A stretch of DNA of 64,000 nt from Nocardia terpenica (GTDB lineage Bacteria; Actinomycetota; Actinomycetes; Mycobacteriales; Mycobacteriaceae). Shown piece after piece: positions 17,262-25,977 of the stretch (the first letter of the stretch is position 1; each line of letters begins with the position of its first letter). Position numbers and translations under genes: made by a program. Where the stretch lies: contig NZ_JABMCZ010000003.1 in NCBI RefSeq assembly GCF_013186535.1, positions 2,108,001 to 2,172,000 on the forward strand, given 5' to 3'. The notes under the pieces were generated by a model. The model did no database searches. It was not told the DNA's origin and worked only from the letters and a program-made list of their open reading frames with translations.

Positions 17262-18391
17262 CGTGGGAGATCCTGTGGGCGTTGATTCTCGGGTTCACGC
17301 TGTCGGCCGTGGTGCAGGCGGTGGTGCGGAAGTCCACCATCGTGCGGCTGCTCGGCGATGATCGGCCGCGCACGCTGGCCCTCGCCTCGGTGCTGGGCGC
17401 CGCCTCCTCGTCGTGCTCGTACGCGGCGGTGGCGCTGGCCCGCTCGCTGTTCCGCAAGGGCGCGAACTTCACCGCGGCCATGGCCTTCGAGATCGGCTCC
17501 ACCAATCTGGTCGTCGAGCTGGGCATCATTCTGGCGCTGCTGATGGGCTGGCAGTTCACCGCGGCCGAGTTCATCGGCGGGCCGATCATGATCGTGCTGG
17601 TGGCGGTGCTGTTCCGGCTCTTCGTGCGGTCGCGGCTGGTGGAGGCGGCGCGGGCGCAGGCCGATCGGGGACTGGCCGGATCGATGGAAGGCCATGCGGC
17701 CATGGACATGTCGGTCACCGGGGAGGGTTCGTTCCCGCGGCGGCTGCTGTCGCCGCGCGGCTACACCGCGGTGTCGCACGTGTTCGTGATGGAGTGGGCC
17801 GCCATCCTGCGCGACCTGATCGTGGGCCTGCTCATCGCGGGCGCGATCGGCGCGTGGGTGCCGGAATCGTTCTGGCAGAACTTCTTTCTGACCGATCATC
17901 CGGTGCTGTCGGCGGTGTGGGGCCCGATCGTGGGTCCGGTGGTCGCGATCGCGGCCTTCGTCTGCTCCATCGGCAATGTGCCGCTGGCGGCGGTGCTGTG
18001 GAACGGCGGCATCAGCTTCGGCGGCGTGACCGCGTTCATCTTCGCCGACCTGCTGATCCTGCCGATCCTCAACATCTATCGCAAGTACTACGGCACCCGC
18101 ATGATGCTCACCCTGCTGGGCACCTTCTACGCGGCCATGGTGGGCGCCGGATATCTGATCGAAATCCTGTTCGGCGCAACGGGTCTCGTCCCGAAGCAGC
18201 GCACTGCCACGGTGCTGGCGGAGGGCATCCGCTGGAACTACACCACCTGGCTGAACATCGTCTTCGGGATCCTGGCCGCGCTGCTGGTCCTTCGCTTCGT
18301 CCGCACCGGCGGAATTCCCATGCTGCGCATGATGGGCGGATCGCCGGACGCCGAGATGCGGAATCACGGTGGTGGCGGCGGTGTTCGATGA
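17258..18391 (+). CDS. ArsP-like permease (UPF0718/DUF318)
   Basis: The 377-residue protein has about eight helices. LGAASSSCSYAAVALARSLFRKGANF is the signature region with the vicinal Ser-Cys characteristic of this permease family. VCSIGNVPLAAVLWNGGISFGGVTAFIFADLLILPI is the matching second-half repeat. Characterised ArsP members export trivalent organoarsenicals; others are linked to metal or sulfur stress. The upstream CsoR/CstR-type operator favours a metal or sulfide signal here. I take ATG 17258, the first Met in frame, although it has no independent ribosome-binding site and probably depends on coupling to the 13-codon ORF. Confidence 0.82.
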   Translation: MTWEILWALILGFTLSAVVQAVVRKSTIVRLLGDDRPRTLALASVLGAASSSCSYAAVALARSLFRKGANFTAAMAFEIGSTNLVVELGIILALLMGWQFTAAEFIGGPIMIVLVAVLFRLFVRSRLVEAARAQADRGLAGSMEGHAAMDMSVTGEGSFPRRLLSPRGYTAVSHVFVMEWAAILRDLIVGLLIAGAIGAWVPESFWQNFFLTDHPVLSAVWGPIVGPVVAIAAFVCSIGNVPLAAVLWNGGISFGGVTAFIFADLLILPILNIYRKYYGTRMMLTLLGTFYAAMVGAGYLIEILFGATGLVPKQRTATVLAEGIRWNYTTWLNIVFGILAALLVLRFVRTGGIPMLRMMGGSPDAEMRNHGGGGGVR

Positions 18392-18395
18392 AGGC

Positions 18396-19556
18396 ATGAC
18401 GATCAACGGAACGGTGGCCCCGGGATTCGAGCCGGTGCGTGCGGCGTTTGCCGAGAACTTCGAGCGACACGGGGATATCGGCGCCGCCGTCGCCGTCTAT
18501 CGGGACGGGCGGCCCGTGGTGGACCTGTGGGGCGGGTCGGCCGATCCGGAGACCGGGCGGCCGTGGGAGCGCGACACCATGGTCCTGGTGTATTCGGCGA
18601 CCAAGGCCGTCACCGCCACGGCCGCGCATCTGCTGGCCCAGCGCGGTGTGCTGGACCTCGACGCCCCGGTCGCGTCGTACTGGCCCGAGTTCGCGGCGGC
18701 GGGCAAGCAGGAGATTCCGGTGCGCTGGCTGCTGGCGCATCGTGCCGGATTGCCCGCGCTGGACCGACCGGTGCCGGTCGAGGACGCGCTGGCCTGGGAT
18801 CCGATGGTCGCGGCCCTGGCGGCGCAGCGGCCGGTGTGGACGCCGGGCGCCGCGCACGGGTACCACGGGCGGACGTTCGGGTGGCTGGTCGGCGAGGTGA
18901 TCCGCCGGGTGTCCGGGCGGTCGGTGGGCCGGGTCGTGGCCGAGGAGATCGCGGGCCCGCTGGGGGCCGATTTCTTCATCGGCCTGCCGGATTCCGAGCG
19001 GGATCGGGTGGCGCGGTTGGTCTTCGCGCCCAAGCTCGACCTGAGCAGCGTCCCGCTCGAGGCGGTGCCGGAGGAGCTGCGGCCGCTGGTGGCGGCGGTA
19101 CAGGATCCGGATTCGCTGTTCAACCGCGCGTTCGCGGTGACCGATCCCGATATCGACTTCACCTCCGCCGCAGTGCAATCCGCGGAGATCCCGTCCAGCA
19201 ACGGCATCGGCACCGCGCGCGGGCTGGCCCGGATCTATGCCGCGCTGATCGGCGAGGTGGACGGCGTGCGGCTGCTGACCGCCGAGACCCTGGCCGACGC
19301 CACCGCCGAGCAGGCGGCGGGCATCGACCGGGTGACGATGATCCCGGATCGGTACGCCTGCGGGTACATGCTGCCGAGCGAGGGTTTCATCCTCGGCGGG
19401 CCGCACTCCTTCGGCCATCCGGGCCGCGGCGGATCCCTCGGATTCGCCGATCCCACACGGGGTCTCGCCTTCGCCTACGTCACCAACAATATCGTCGAGG
19501 CAGCGGAGGATCCGCGCGCGGTGGGCCTCATCGCGGCGCTGGAATCCGCGCTGTAG
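18396..19556 (+). CDS. Serine hydrolase of the beta-lactamase/esterase (EstB-like) family
   Basis: The 386-residue protein carries the SxxK nucleophile motif as Ser67 in YSATKAVTATAAHLL. Tyr in HGYHGRTFGWLVGEV takes the YxN/YxS position, and FGHPGRGGSLGFADP is the C-terminal HxG-like strand. WLLAHRAGLPALD matches the family's LLxHxxGL motif. No signal peptide is seen, so it is probably cytosolic and acts as an esterase or amide hydrolase rather than a resistance enzyme. ATG 18396 lies 5 nt after the permease stop. Its 3' end overlaps the convergent membrane gene by 29 nt. Confidence 0.85.
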   Translation: MTINGTVAPGFEPVRAAFAENFERHGDIGAAVAVYRDGRPVVDLWGGSADPETGRPWERDTMVLVYSATKAVTATAAHLLAQRGVLDLDAPVASYWPEFAAAGKQEIPVRWLLAHRAGLPALDRPVPVEDALAWDPMVAALAAQRPVWTPGAAHGYHGRTFGWLVGEVIRRVSGRSVGRVVAEEIAGPLGADFFIGLPDSERDRVARLVFAPKLDLSSVPLEAVPEELRPLVAAVQDPDSLFNRAFAVTDPDIDFTSAAVQSAEIPSSNGIGTARGLARIYAALIGEVDGVRLLTAETLADATAEQAAGIDRVTMIPDRYACGYMLPSEGFILGGPHSFGHPGRGGSLGFADPTRGLAFAYVTNNIVEAAEDPRAVGLIAALESAL

Positions 19557-19971
19557 TCGGGGCGGAGGGTCGCCGGGCGCGGTGGCGGCGCAGAATGTCC
19601 AGTGCGACAAGCGACCACAGCAGTGCGAGCGCCGCCACCAGGCCCCACGGATACGGGCGGTTCAGCACCGATGGGTTGTTCGGCAGCGCGTGTTCGCGGC
19701 CGATCACGGGCACGGCGATGAGGAGCAGGGTCGTGGTGCAGGCCGCGCCGTAGGCCAGCGGTGTCCACCACGCCGACGGTAGTGTGCGCCGGGCGGCGAA
19801 GCCGAGCGCCGCGCACAGCGGCGCGAAAAGCGCGTCGTGCAGCAGGATTCCGCCGATGAACCAGAGGGCGACATTGCGCAGATCGGTGGGCGTCATGGGC
19901 CACAGCAGGCTGGCGCCGTACCAGACGGCCCAGCCGCCCGCCAGCGCGAGCAGTACTCGAACGATCGTCAT
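19528..19971 (-). CDS. Small 4-TM membrane protein at the end of the molybdo-oxidoreductase operon
   Basis: The 147-residue product has four hydrophobic helices (IVRVLLALAGGWAVWYGASLL; NVALWFIGGILLHDALFAPL; WTPLAYGAACTTTLLLIAVPVI; WGLVAALALLWSLVALDIL). ATG 19971 overlaps the oxidoreductase stop (ATGA), so it is translationally coupled to it. I do not recognise a named family. A conserved-looking His-Asp in the second helix could matter for cofactor or quinone interaction, but that is speculative. The last nine codons overlap the convergent hydrolase gene. Confidence 0.7.
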   Translation of the reverse strand: MTIVRVLLALAGGWAVWYGASLLWPMTPTDLRNVALWFIGGILLHDALFAPLCAALGFAARRTLPSAWWTPLAYGAACTTTLLLIAVPVIGREHALPNNPSVLNRPYPWGLVAALALLWSLVALDILRRHRARRPSAPTTARIPAPR

Positions 19972-21173
19972 GCCAGTTCCTCGATGCGCGAAAGCCATTT
20001 GGTCTGTAACACTCCCGGCCGGTTCGGCGCGATCAAGCGGCACGGATAGCCGTGGTCGAGGCTCAGCTCCTCCCCATTGAGCCGCAGCGCCACCAGCGTC
20101 GCGTCGTCGACCACATGCGGATGCGGCAGCACCGACTCCCGATACAGCCCACCCTGCTCCAGCGAGCCGAAACGCACACTGCCGCCGCGATACTCACCCA
20201 CCGCGCCCAGCAGATCCCGCAACCGCACTCCACTCCAGTGCACCCCCGCACTCCACCCCTCCACGCACGCGATAGGCAGATCGGCCCCCGTTTGCGTCAT
20301 CCGCCGCAACTCCTCGATTCCGAACTCCCGCGCCTTTCCCCCCACCGTCACTCGCAACCGATATCCCGGATCCTTGGCCGCCCGCTCGACCCCCGCCTCC
20401 ACCGCCGCTCGATTGACCGGAACCCCTTGCGGCCCATCCCCGGTCCGCGCCGCCAACACCGAAACCCAGCGCAAGAACGGCACCGCCTGCCCCGCCACCG
20501 CCAAGCCACCGACGACGGCGCCGCCCCCCGCGATCCCCAGCAGATTTCGTCGTGAAATACCCCGCGCGGCAGGTGATTTCGGTTCCTTCCGAGATCGAGA
20601 CCCGTCCTGCTCCGGCTCTCGTTCCGACAGTGGACGGCTCAGGGCAGCACGGATGACAGGAAGCTTCACCGCCAAGTGCACCGCGACCGCGCCGATGGCG
20701 ACGTAGGCCATGGCGTAGTGGGTCGTGGTGAAGAAGAAGCGCCACGGATACCACTGGGCGGTATTCAGCAAACCGGTGGCCAGCTCGAAAATTATTGCGC
20801 CCATGAGGATTGCGATCGAGCCGCGTTCCAGCATATGCAGGGGGTTGCCGAGCAGGGGGCGGGCGAACAGGCGGGGGAAGACCGACCAGAGTTTCACCGG
20901 GAGCAGGGCGATGGCGATGACGCCGGATATTACGTGGGTGCCCTGGGTGAACCGGTACAGCCAGACCGGGCGGGCGGGCCAGTAGAACCCGGCGGGTGGG
21001 TGCTGGATCCAGTGGCTGATCAGGCCGGTGAGGAAACAGACCGCGATGGCCAGGCCGAGGACCAGGCCCACGCGGGCCGCCACCGCGCGGGAGCGAGCCG
21101 GAGAGATCTGTGCCGCAATGCTTTTCGGCAGCAGGAGGTCATCGTCGAGAGGGATGCGCCGCAGCCGGATCAC
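19968..21173 (-). CDS. Membrane-bound molybdopterin oxidoreductase with b-type cytochrome-like N-domain and internal Tat motif
   Basis: The 401-residue protein has about four N-terminal helices carrying His residues placed for haem b (FTQGTHVISGVIAIALLP; TTTHYAMAYVAIGAVAVHLAV). A linker follows with SRRNLLGIAGGG, a twin-arginine motif before a fifth hydrophobic helix. The rest is a sulfite-oxidase-fold domain, in which LPIACVEGWSAGVHWSGVRL contains the presumed Mo-ligand Cys and HGYPCRLIAPN is conserved. This is the plan of actinobacterial 5-TM molybdoenzymes inserted by Sec and then Tat, with the Mo domain outside. GTG 21173 overlaps the upstream stop by 4 nt; the much longer open frame is not real. 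Confidence 0.8.
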   Translation of the reverse strand: MIRLRRIPLDDDLLLPKSIAAQISPARSRAVAARVGLVLGLAIAVCFLTGLISHWIQHPPAGFYWPARPVWLYRFTQGTHVISGVIAIALLPVKLWSVFPRLFARPLLGNPLHMLERGSIAILMGAIIFELATGLLNTAQWYPWRFFFTTTHYAMAYVAIGAVAVHLAVKLPVIRAALSRPLSEREPEQDGSRSRKEPKSPAARGISRRNLLGIAGGGAVVGGLAVAGQAVPFLRWVSVLAARTGDGPQGVPVNRAAVEAGVERAAKDPGYRLRVTVGGKAREFGIEELRRMTQTGADLPIACVEGWSAGVHWSGVRLRDLLGAVGEYRGGSVRFGSLEQGGLYRESVLPHPHVVDDATLVALRLNGEELSLDHGYPCRLIAPNRPGVLQTKWLSRIEELA

Positions 21174-21883
21174 GACGGCACCCGGGTATCCGCGAGCAGG
21201 CCCGCATCGGTCGTCCGCAACCGCGGCGGGTACAGCCGGTCGAGCAGTCGGGGGAAGCGGCCGTCGTATTCCGCGCCCACCGCGATCGCATCGGCGACGG
21301 TGTCGACATCGGAGAGCTCGGGCAGATCGCCGACGCGACAACCACAGCGGGACAGGGCCCTTCGGGTGAGTACCCCGGTGGTATCGGTGGACATGGGTAC
21401 CTCGGTCAGCACCCGGGCCGGGCGGGGATCGGTCAGGCCGAGCACCCACCAGCCGCCGTCGGTCGCGGGCCCGAGCACGGTGTCGCCGCTGTCGAGCAGC
21501 GCCGTCGCACAGTCCGCGAGCAGGTCCGGACCCGCCTGCGGGGTGTCCATGCCGATCTGTAATACCGGCAGTCCGGCGCGGGCGGCATCGGCGTGCGCAT
21601 TGGCCAGCCGGGCGCCGAAGCCGTCGCCGCGCTGTGGAACCACCTCGAAATCGGCCAGCGCCTCGGCCAGCTCCGCCGCACATTCGGCCCGCTCCAGCTC
21701 ACCCGTCCAGGCCACCATCCGATGCCGAATGCCGCTGTCGCGCACCGCCGTCAGCGTGTCGAGCAGCGCGGCGGCCGCCAGCCGGGCCGCTTCCTGCGGC
21801 GAAAAGGGCGGGGAGAGACGGGTTTTCGCGAATCCGGCGATCGGCGCCTTGGCGATCACCAGCATGGTTGCCTCGATGGTCAT
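21170..21883 (-). CDS. DUF2064 / TIGR04282-like glycosyltransferase
   Basis: The 237-residue protein has MLVIAKAPIAGFAKTRLSPP near the start, the nucleotide-sugar entry motif of this family, and LQIGMDTPQAGPDLL and LGPATDGGWWVLGL later, the family signatures. Relatives often pair with a family-2 glycosyltransferase (TIGR04282 with TIGR04283), as here. The reaction is not well established; some members are linked to arsenosugar formation. ATG 21883 overlaps the GT2 stop, and its own stop overlaps the oxidoreductase GTG. The operon order is GT2, DUF2064, molybdo-oxidoreductase, 4-TM protein. Confidence 0.8.
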   Translation of the reverse strand: MTIEATMLVIAKAPIAGFAKTRLSPPFSPQEAARLAAAALLDTLTAVRDSGIRHRMVAWTGELERAECAAELAEALADFEVVPQRGDGFGARLANAHADAARAGLPVLQIGMDTPQAGPDLLADCATALLDSGDTVLGPATDGGWWVLGLTDPRPARVLTEVPMSTDTTGVLTRRALSRCGCRVGDLPELSDVDTVADAIAVGAEYDGRFPRLLDRLYPPRLRTTDAGLLADTRVPS

Positions 21884-22545
21884 CGCACACTCCAGAAGTC
21901 GCGCACCGCGCGGACGGTGCCGAGCACCGAGCCGGACACCTTCGACACCCCGTGGGTGCGCGGCCGATAGCTGATGTCGCGCTCCACGATTCGCCATCCC
22001 GCCCGCGCCGCCCCGATCAGCAGCGCCAGCGGGTATCCGGAGCGCGGATGCAGCGGCCCCAGCGCCAGCAGCCGATCCCGGCGCGCCACCCGCATCGCGG
22101 CGATATCGTGCACCGGCAGCCCGTGCCGGTGGCGCACCAGCCCGGCCACCAGCAGGTTCCCCAGCCGCGCGTGCCAGGGCCAGGCGCGCGCGCCGACCGG
22201 CCGCCGCCGTCCGACCACCATGTCCACGCCCGGATCGAGATCGCCGAGCAGGTACGGTATTTCACCCGCGTCCATGGAACCGTCGCCGTCCAGCACGGCA
22301 ACCAGGGCGGTGTCGGCGGCCCGGACGCCCGCGTGCACGGCCGATCCGTATCCGGGCACCGGCTCGGCCACCACGGTCGCGCCCGCCGCGCGGGCCACGG
22401 TCGCCGTATCGTCGGTGGAGGCATTGTCCACCACGATGACCCGGTACCCGGCGGGAACCGCGGCGAGGACCCCTGGCAACGCTCCGGCTTCGTTGTGGCA
22501 CGGGATGATCACGGTCAGGTCCCGTGCGTCGTGTGCATCGGTCAC
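21880..22545 (-). CDS. Family 2 glycosyltransferase (dolichyl-phosphate mannosyltransferase-like)
   Basis: The 221-residue GT-A enzyme begins LTVIIPCHNEAGALPGVLAAVP, followed by VIVVDNASTDDTATVARAAG and the metal-binding region VAVLDGDGSMDAGEIPYLL. GYGSAVHAG and MVVGRRRP also match DPM1-like enzymes. It should transfer a sugar from a nucleotide donor to a lipid or other acceptor on the inner face of the membrane. It is the first gene of the minus-strand operon. A GT-C-like membrane protein starts divergently about 125 nt away and could use a lipid-linked sugar made here; that link is inference. Confidence 0.85.
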   Translation of the reverse strand: MTDAHDARDLTVIIPCHNEAGALPGVLAAVPAGYRVIVVDNASTDDTATVARAAGATVVAEPVPGYGSAVHAGVRAADTALVAVLDGDGSMDAGEIPYLLGDLDPGVDMVVGRRRPVGARAWPWHARLGNLLVAGLVRHRHGLPVHDIAAMRVARRDRLLALGPLHPRSGYPLALLIGAARAGWRIVERDISYRPRTHGVSKVSGSVLGTVRAVRDFWSVR

Positions 22546-22670
22546 GGAGTCGACCGTAAGCCCGCGACCGCCGTTTTCGGCCGAGCGAACCGATGACGAA
22601 AGTATGACGAGAGCAGGAGAAACGGTGGATAACCCGGGTTGTGCGGGCCCGGCGGCCTAGGGTTGACGCC

Positions 22671-24074
22671 GTGCAGCAGGTAATTCTCGACCGGACGGCG
22701 CGCCGGTCCGGCCGTCGTGCCGATCTGGTGTGCGCGGCGGCCGCGGCGGTGCTGGTCGCCGTCGCTTTCGCGGTACCGCAAATCCGAGGCGAACAATTCG
22801 TCCGGCGCGTGTACGCGGCGGCCGCGCCCATCTTCGGCATCTGGGGCCCGCACGTCGGGTGGGGGACCGGCCCGGCGATCGCCCTCGCGGCACTGGTCGT
22901 GTGGGCGGGACCGGGCCTGGCCCGGCGGCTGCCGTGGCCGCGGCTGCTCCCGCTGGCCTGGGTGACGGCGGTGGCATGGGCGTTCGCCCTGGCCATGATC
23001 GACGGATGGCGGGTCGGTTTCGCCGGGCGGCTGATCCGGGGCGACGAGTATCTGCACGAGGTCGGCGGCGTGCACGACATCGCCGCCATGCTCCGCGGGT
23101 TCTCCGCCCGCATCCTGGACTTCCAGCCCGACTCGTGGACCACCCACGTCTCGGGACATCCGCCGGGGGCGCTGCTGACCTTCGTGCTGCTGGACCGGAT
23201 CGGCCTGGGCGGCGGCGCGTGGGCGGCCTGGCTGTGCGTGCTCGTCGGATGCAGCGCGGCGGTCGCGGTGCCGGTGGCGCTCATCGCGCTCGGTGCGGCC
23301 GAACGTGCCCGCGCCGCACTGCCTTTCCTGGTGCTGGCACCGGCGGCGGTATGGATCGCGGTCTCGGCGGACGCCTTCTTCGCCGGGGTCACCGCGTGGG
23401 CGGTGGCGTTGCTGGCGATCGCCACCCGGCAGCGGACCGGTTGGGCGGGTGCGGCATTGGCGTCGGGGCTGCTGTTCGGCTTCGGGCTGTATCTGAATTA
23501 CGGCCTGACGCTCATGGTGATTCCCGCGGCGGCCGTGCTGCTGGCGCGGGGCTTCCGGGCGGCGGTGCCCGCGCTGATCGGTGTGGCGCTGGTGGTCGCG
23601 GCGTTCACGGCGGCCGGTTTCTGGTGGCTCGACGGCTATCACCTGGTGGTGCAACGGTATTACCAGGGCATCGCCTCGGTGCGCCCGTATTCCTATTGGG
23701 TGTGGGGTAATCTCGCCGCGACCGTGTGCGCGGTCGGCCCGGCCGTTGCGGCCGCCGCGCATCGAGTGGTGGGCGGGCTCGCCGTCACGAGCCTGGTGCG
23801 GGTACCGGAGGCGACGAAAATCACTGCGCGACTGGATGGTTGGCGGCAATCGGTCGACCCGGCCGCGCTGCTGGCCGCCGTCGGGGCCGTCGCCATTCTC
23901 GCCGCGGACCTCAGCGGGCTGAGTAAGGCCGAGACGGAACGGGTCTGGCTGCCGTTCGACATGTGGCTGCTCGCCGCCACCGCCCTGCTGCCCCGCCGCA
24001 CCGCCCGCGCCTGGCTGGCGGTCCAGGCGGTCGCGGCGCTGTTGATCAACCATCTACTCATGACGAATTGGTGA
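22671..24074 (+). CDS. Polytopic GT-C-like membrane protein
   Basis: The 467-residue product has about ten hydrophobic helices. A long extracytoplasmic loop after helix 3 contains RGDEYLHEVGGVHDIAAML and WTTHVSGHPPGALL; the HPPG motif and acidic residues resemble GT-C glycosyltransferases that use polyprenyl-phosphate sugars. Family assignment is tentative. GTG 22671 (VQQVILDRTARR) is the likely start; GTG 22641 is also in frame, and neither has a good ribosome-binding site. The stop overlaps the GTG of the response regulator, so the three genes form one operon. Confidence 0.7.
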   Translation: MQQVILDRTARRSGRRADLVCAAAAAVLVAVAFAVPQIRGEQFVRRVYAAAAPIFGIWGPHVGWGTGPAIALAALVVWAGPGLARRLPWPRLLPLAWVTAVAWAFALAMIDGWRVGFAGRLIRGDEYLHEVGGVHDIAAMLRGFSARILDFQPDSWTTHVSGHPPGALLTFVLLDRIGLGGGAWAAWLCVLVGCSAAVAVPVALIALGAAERARAALPFLVLAPAAVWIAVSADAFFAGVTAWAVALLAIATRQRTGWAGAALASGLLFGFGLYLNYGLTLMVIPAAAVLLARGFRAAVPALIGVALVVAAFTAAGFWWLDGYHLVVQRYYQGIASVRPYSYWVWGNLAATVCAVGPAVAAAAHRVVGGLAVTSLVRVPEATKITARLDGWRQSVDPAALLAAVGAVAILAADLSGLSKAETERVWLPFDMWLLAATALLPRRTARAWLAVQAVAALLINHLLMTNW

Positions 24075-24775
24075 CCGGCATGCGCATTCTCGTGGCCGAC
24101 GACGACCCGGTGGTCCGGGAGGTGGTGCGGCGCTACCTGGAACGCGACGGGCTCACCGTGGTCGAGACCGCCGACGGCCCGGCCACAGCGGAAGTCCTGG
24201 CGCGCAACGAGATCGACCTCGCCATCCTGGATGTGATGATGCCGCCGCCCGACGGCATCGACCTGTGCCGCACGGTGCGGTCCGGGCCGCACCCGGACAC
24301 CCCGATCATCCTGCTCACCGCCCTCGGCGAGGAGGAGGATCGGGTGCTGGGCCTGCGATCCGGGGCCGACGACTACATCGTGAAACCGTTCAGCCCTAGG
24401 GAACTCGCGCTGCGCGTGGCCTCGGTGCTGCGCCGCGCGCACCGCGCCGAACCCGCGTCCGAGCCGGTATTGCGCAGCGGCGCCATCGAATTGCGGCCGG
24501 ACGCGCAGGCGGTGCTGGTCGACGGTCAGCGGGTGGAGCTGACCGCCCGCGAATTCGACCTGCTGGCCTTCCTGCTCGCCAACCCGCAGCGCGTCTTCGG
24601 GCGCACCGAACTGCTGGAGCGGGTGTGGGGCTGGAGCTTCGGCGACCAGTCCACGGTGACCGTGCACATCAAGCGGCTGCGCGCCAAACTCGGTGCGGCC
24701 CACCGCATCGAGACCGTGTGGGGCCGCGGCTACGCCTGGGGCCGTCCGGGCACGGAGGCCGACGATGCCGACTGA
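24071..24775 (+). CDS. OmpR/PhoB-type response regulator
   Basis: The 234-residue protein has a receiver domain, with MRILVADDDPVVREVV giving the acidic pocket, LAILDVMMPPPDG the phospho-acceptor Asp, ILLTALGEEEDRV the Thr and DDYIVKPFSPREL the Lys. A C-terminal winged helix follows (LTAREFDLLAFLLANPQRVFGRTELLERVWG; TVTVHIKRLRAKLG). GTG 24071 overlaps the preceding stop by 4 nt; ATG 24080 is an equally plausible start. It pairs with the next kinase and probably controls the envelope-related genes around it. The regulon is unknown. Confidence 0.88.
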   Translation: MTGMRILVADDDPVVREVVRRYLERDGLTVVETADGPATAEVLARNEIDLAILDVMMPPPDGIDLCRTVRSGPHPDTPIILLTALGEEEDRVLGLRSGADDYIVKPFSPRELALRVASVLRRAHRAEPASEPVLRSGAIELRPDAQAVLVDGQRVELTAREFDLLAFLLANPQRVFGRTELLERVWGWSFGDQSTVTVHIKRLRAKLGAAHRIETVWGRGYAWGRPGTEADDAD

Positions 24776-25805
24776 CGCGCTCGCCCTCATCGGTTACGCC
24801 CTGGCCGGTTCGGTCCCGGTGACGGCGCTGGGCGCGCTGGCCATGCGCCTCACCTACAACCGCAGCCTGACCACCAGCATGGTGGTGCTGGTGCTGATTC
24901 CGACGCTCGCCACGCTGGCCGGGGTGATCGCGGTGAGCGGGCTGATGTTCACCCACGAACTGGAGCGCATCATCTGGGTGCTCGCGGTCGTCACGGCGGT
25001 CGCGGTGCCCGCCGCGATCGTGCTCGGCCGCGCCCAGGCCCGAAAGACCGTGTGGGAGCGGCAGATGCTGGAGCAGGAGCGGGCCGCCGAACGCGCCCGC
25101 CGCGACCTGGTGGCCTGGGTCAGCCACGATCTGCGCACCCCGCTGGCCGGTATTCGCGCCATGGGCGAGGCCCTGGTGGACGGGGTGATCGACAGTCCCG
25201 AGACCGTCGACCGCTACGCCCGCCAGATCGTGCGGGACACCAACCGGCTCTCCGCCATGGTCGACGACCTGTTCGAGATGTCGAAGATCCATTCCGGCGC
25301 CCTGCGGCTCGCCCTGGAACCGCTGGATCTGCGCGAACTGATCGACGAGGTGGCCGCCGCCACCCAGCCGACCGCCGCCCGCGCCCGGGTGACACTGGCT
25401 GCGCGCCAACCGGATTCGCAGATCCCGGTATCCGGCAGCGACCGCGCGCTGACCCGGGTGCTGACCAACCTGGTCGCCAATGCCATCGAGCACACCCCGC
25501 CCGGCGGCCGCATCGACATCTCCGCGGGCATCGCCCCCGACCACGCCTGGGCCCGCGTCGACGACACCGGCCCCGGCATAGCCGCCGACGACCTGCCCCG
25601 CATCTTCGAGGTCGCCTACCGCGGTTCGGCCGCCCGCTCCCCGGCAGCCACCGATATCGGCAGCAATAGTGGGATGGGCCTGGCGATTGCGGCGGGCCTC
25701 GTCCAAGCCCACCACGGCGAGATCACCGCCGTGAACCGAGAAGTAGGCTGCCGCTTCGAGATCCGCCTTCCCCTGCTCGACCCGGGGCACCGGCCACAGC
25801 CGTAA
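24765..25805 (+). CDS. Sensor histidine kinase partner
   Basis: The 346-residue kinase has two N-terminal membrane segments (GYALAGSVPVTALGALAMRL and IWVLAVVTAVAVPAAIVLG) with a third between them. The HisKA helix contains WVSHDLRTPLAGIRAMGEAL with the phospho-acceptor His. The ATPase domain shows NLVANAIEHTPPGG (N box), VDDTGPGIAADDL (G1) and SGMGLAIAAGLVQAHHG (G2). There is almost no extracytoplasmic sensor domain, so it may sense the membrane or an integral partner. ATG 24765 overlaps the response-regulator gene by 11 nt. A pair of inverted palindromic elements follows its stop. Confidence 0.87.
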   Translation: MPTDALALIGYALAGSVPVTALGALAMRLTYNRSLTTSMVVLVLIPTLATLAGVIAVSGLMFTHELERIIWVLAVVTAVAVPAAIVLGRAQARKTVWERQMLEQERAAERARRDLVAWVSHDLRTPLAGIRAMGEALVDGVIDSPETVDRYARQIVRDTNRLSAMVDDLFEMSKIHSGALRLALEPLDLRELIDEVAAATQPTAARARVTLAARQPDSQIPVSGSDRALTRVLTNLVANAIEHTPPGGRIDISAGIAPDHAWARVDDTGPGIAADDLPRIFEVAYRGSAARSPAATDIGSNSGMGLAIAAGLVQAHHGEITAVNREVGCRFEIRLPLLDPGHRPQP

Positions 25806-25856
25806 CCGGTTGGCAGAGGCCCTTCTCGGTTCTCCCGGTCAGGCGAAGCCCTTCTC

Positions 25857-25927
25857 GTGATCCCGGCGTGCTTTTGGCCGGGATCACCTGCGGCAGAGCA
25901 GATTCCGGCCAAAAGCACGCCGGAATC
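25857..25927. repeat. Convergent pair of palindromic elements between tail-to-tail genes
   Basis: The first element (25857-25887) has perfect 11-bp arms GTGATCCCGGC/GCCGGGATCAC around GTGCTTTTG. The second (25901-25927) has perfect 9-bp arms GATTCCGGC/GCCGGAATC around CAAAAGCAC, in the opposite orientation. Arm sequences differ between the two (CCC/GGG against TCC/GGA) yet remain fully complementary. Degenerate half-copies lie just upstream. The pair sits between the kinase gene and the convergent epimerase gene, a position suited to a bidirectional terminator. Confidence 0.9.
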
Positions 25928-25977
25928 ACGAGGAGAACTCTCTACTACGTACTTGGCCCGCCTGCGGTCCCGGGGAG

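Noticed and set aside
22625..22660. 11-codon ORF (GTG behind AGGAG) before the GT-C-like gene
   Set aside because: It could be a leader, but length and composition give no support beyond the ribosome-binding site.
22542..24053. 503-codon frame antisense to the GT-C-like gene
   Set aside because: Composition is Arg/Gln/His-rich with no helices or motifs; the plus strand encodes clear membrane helices.
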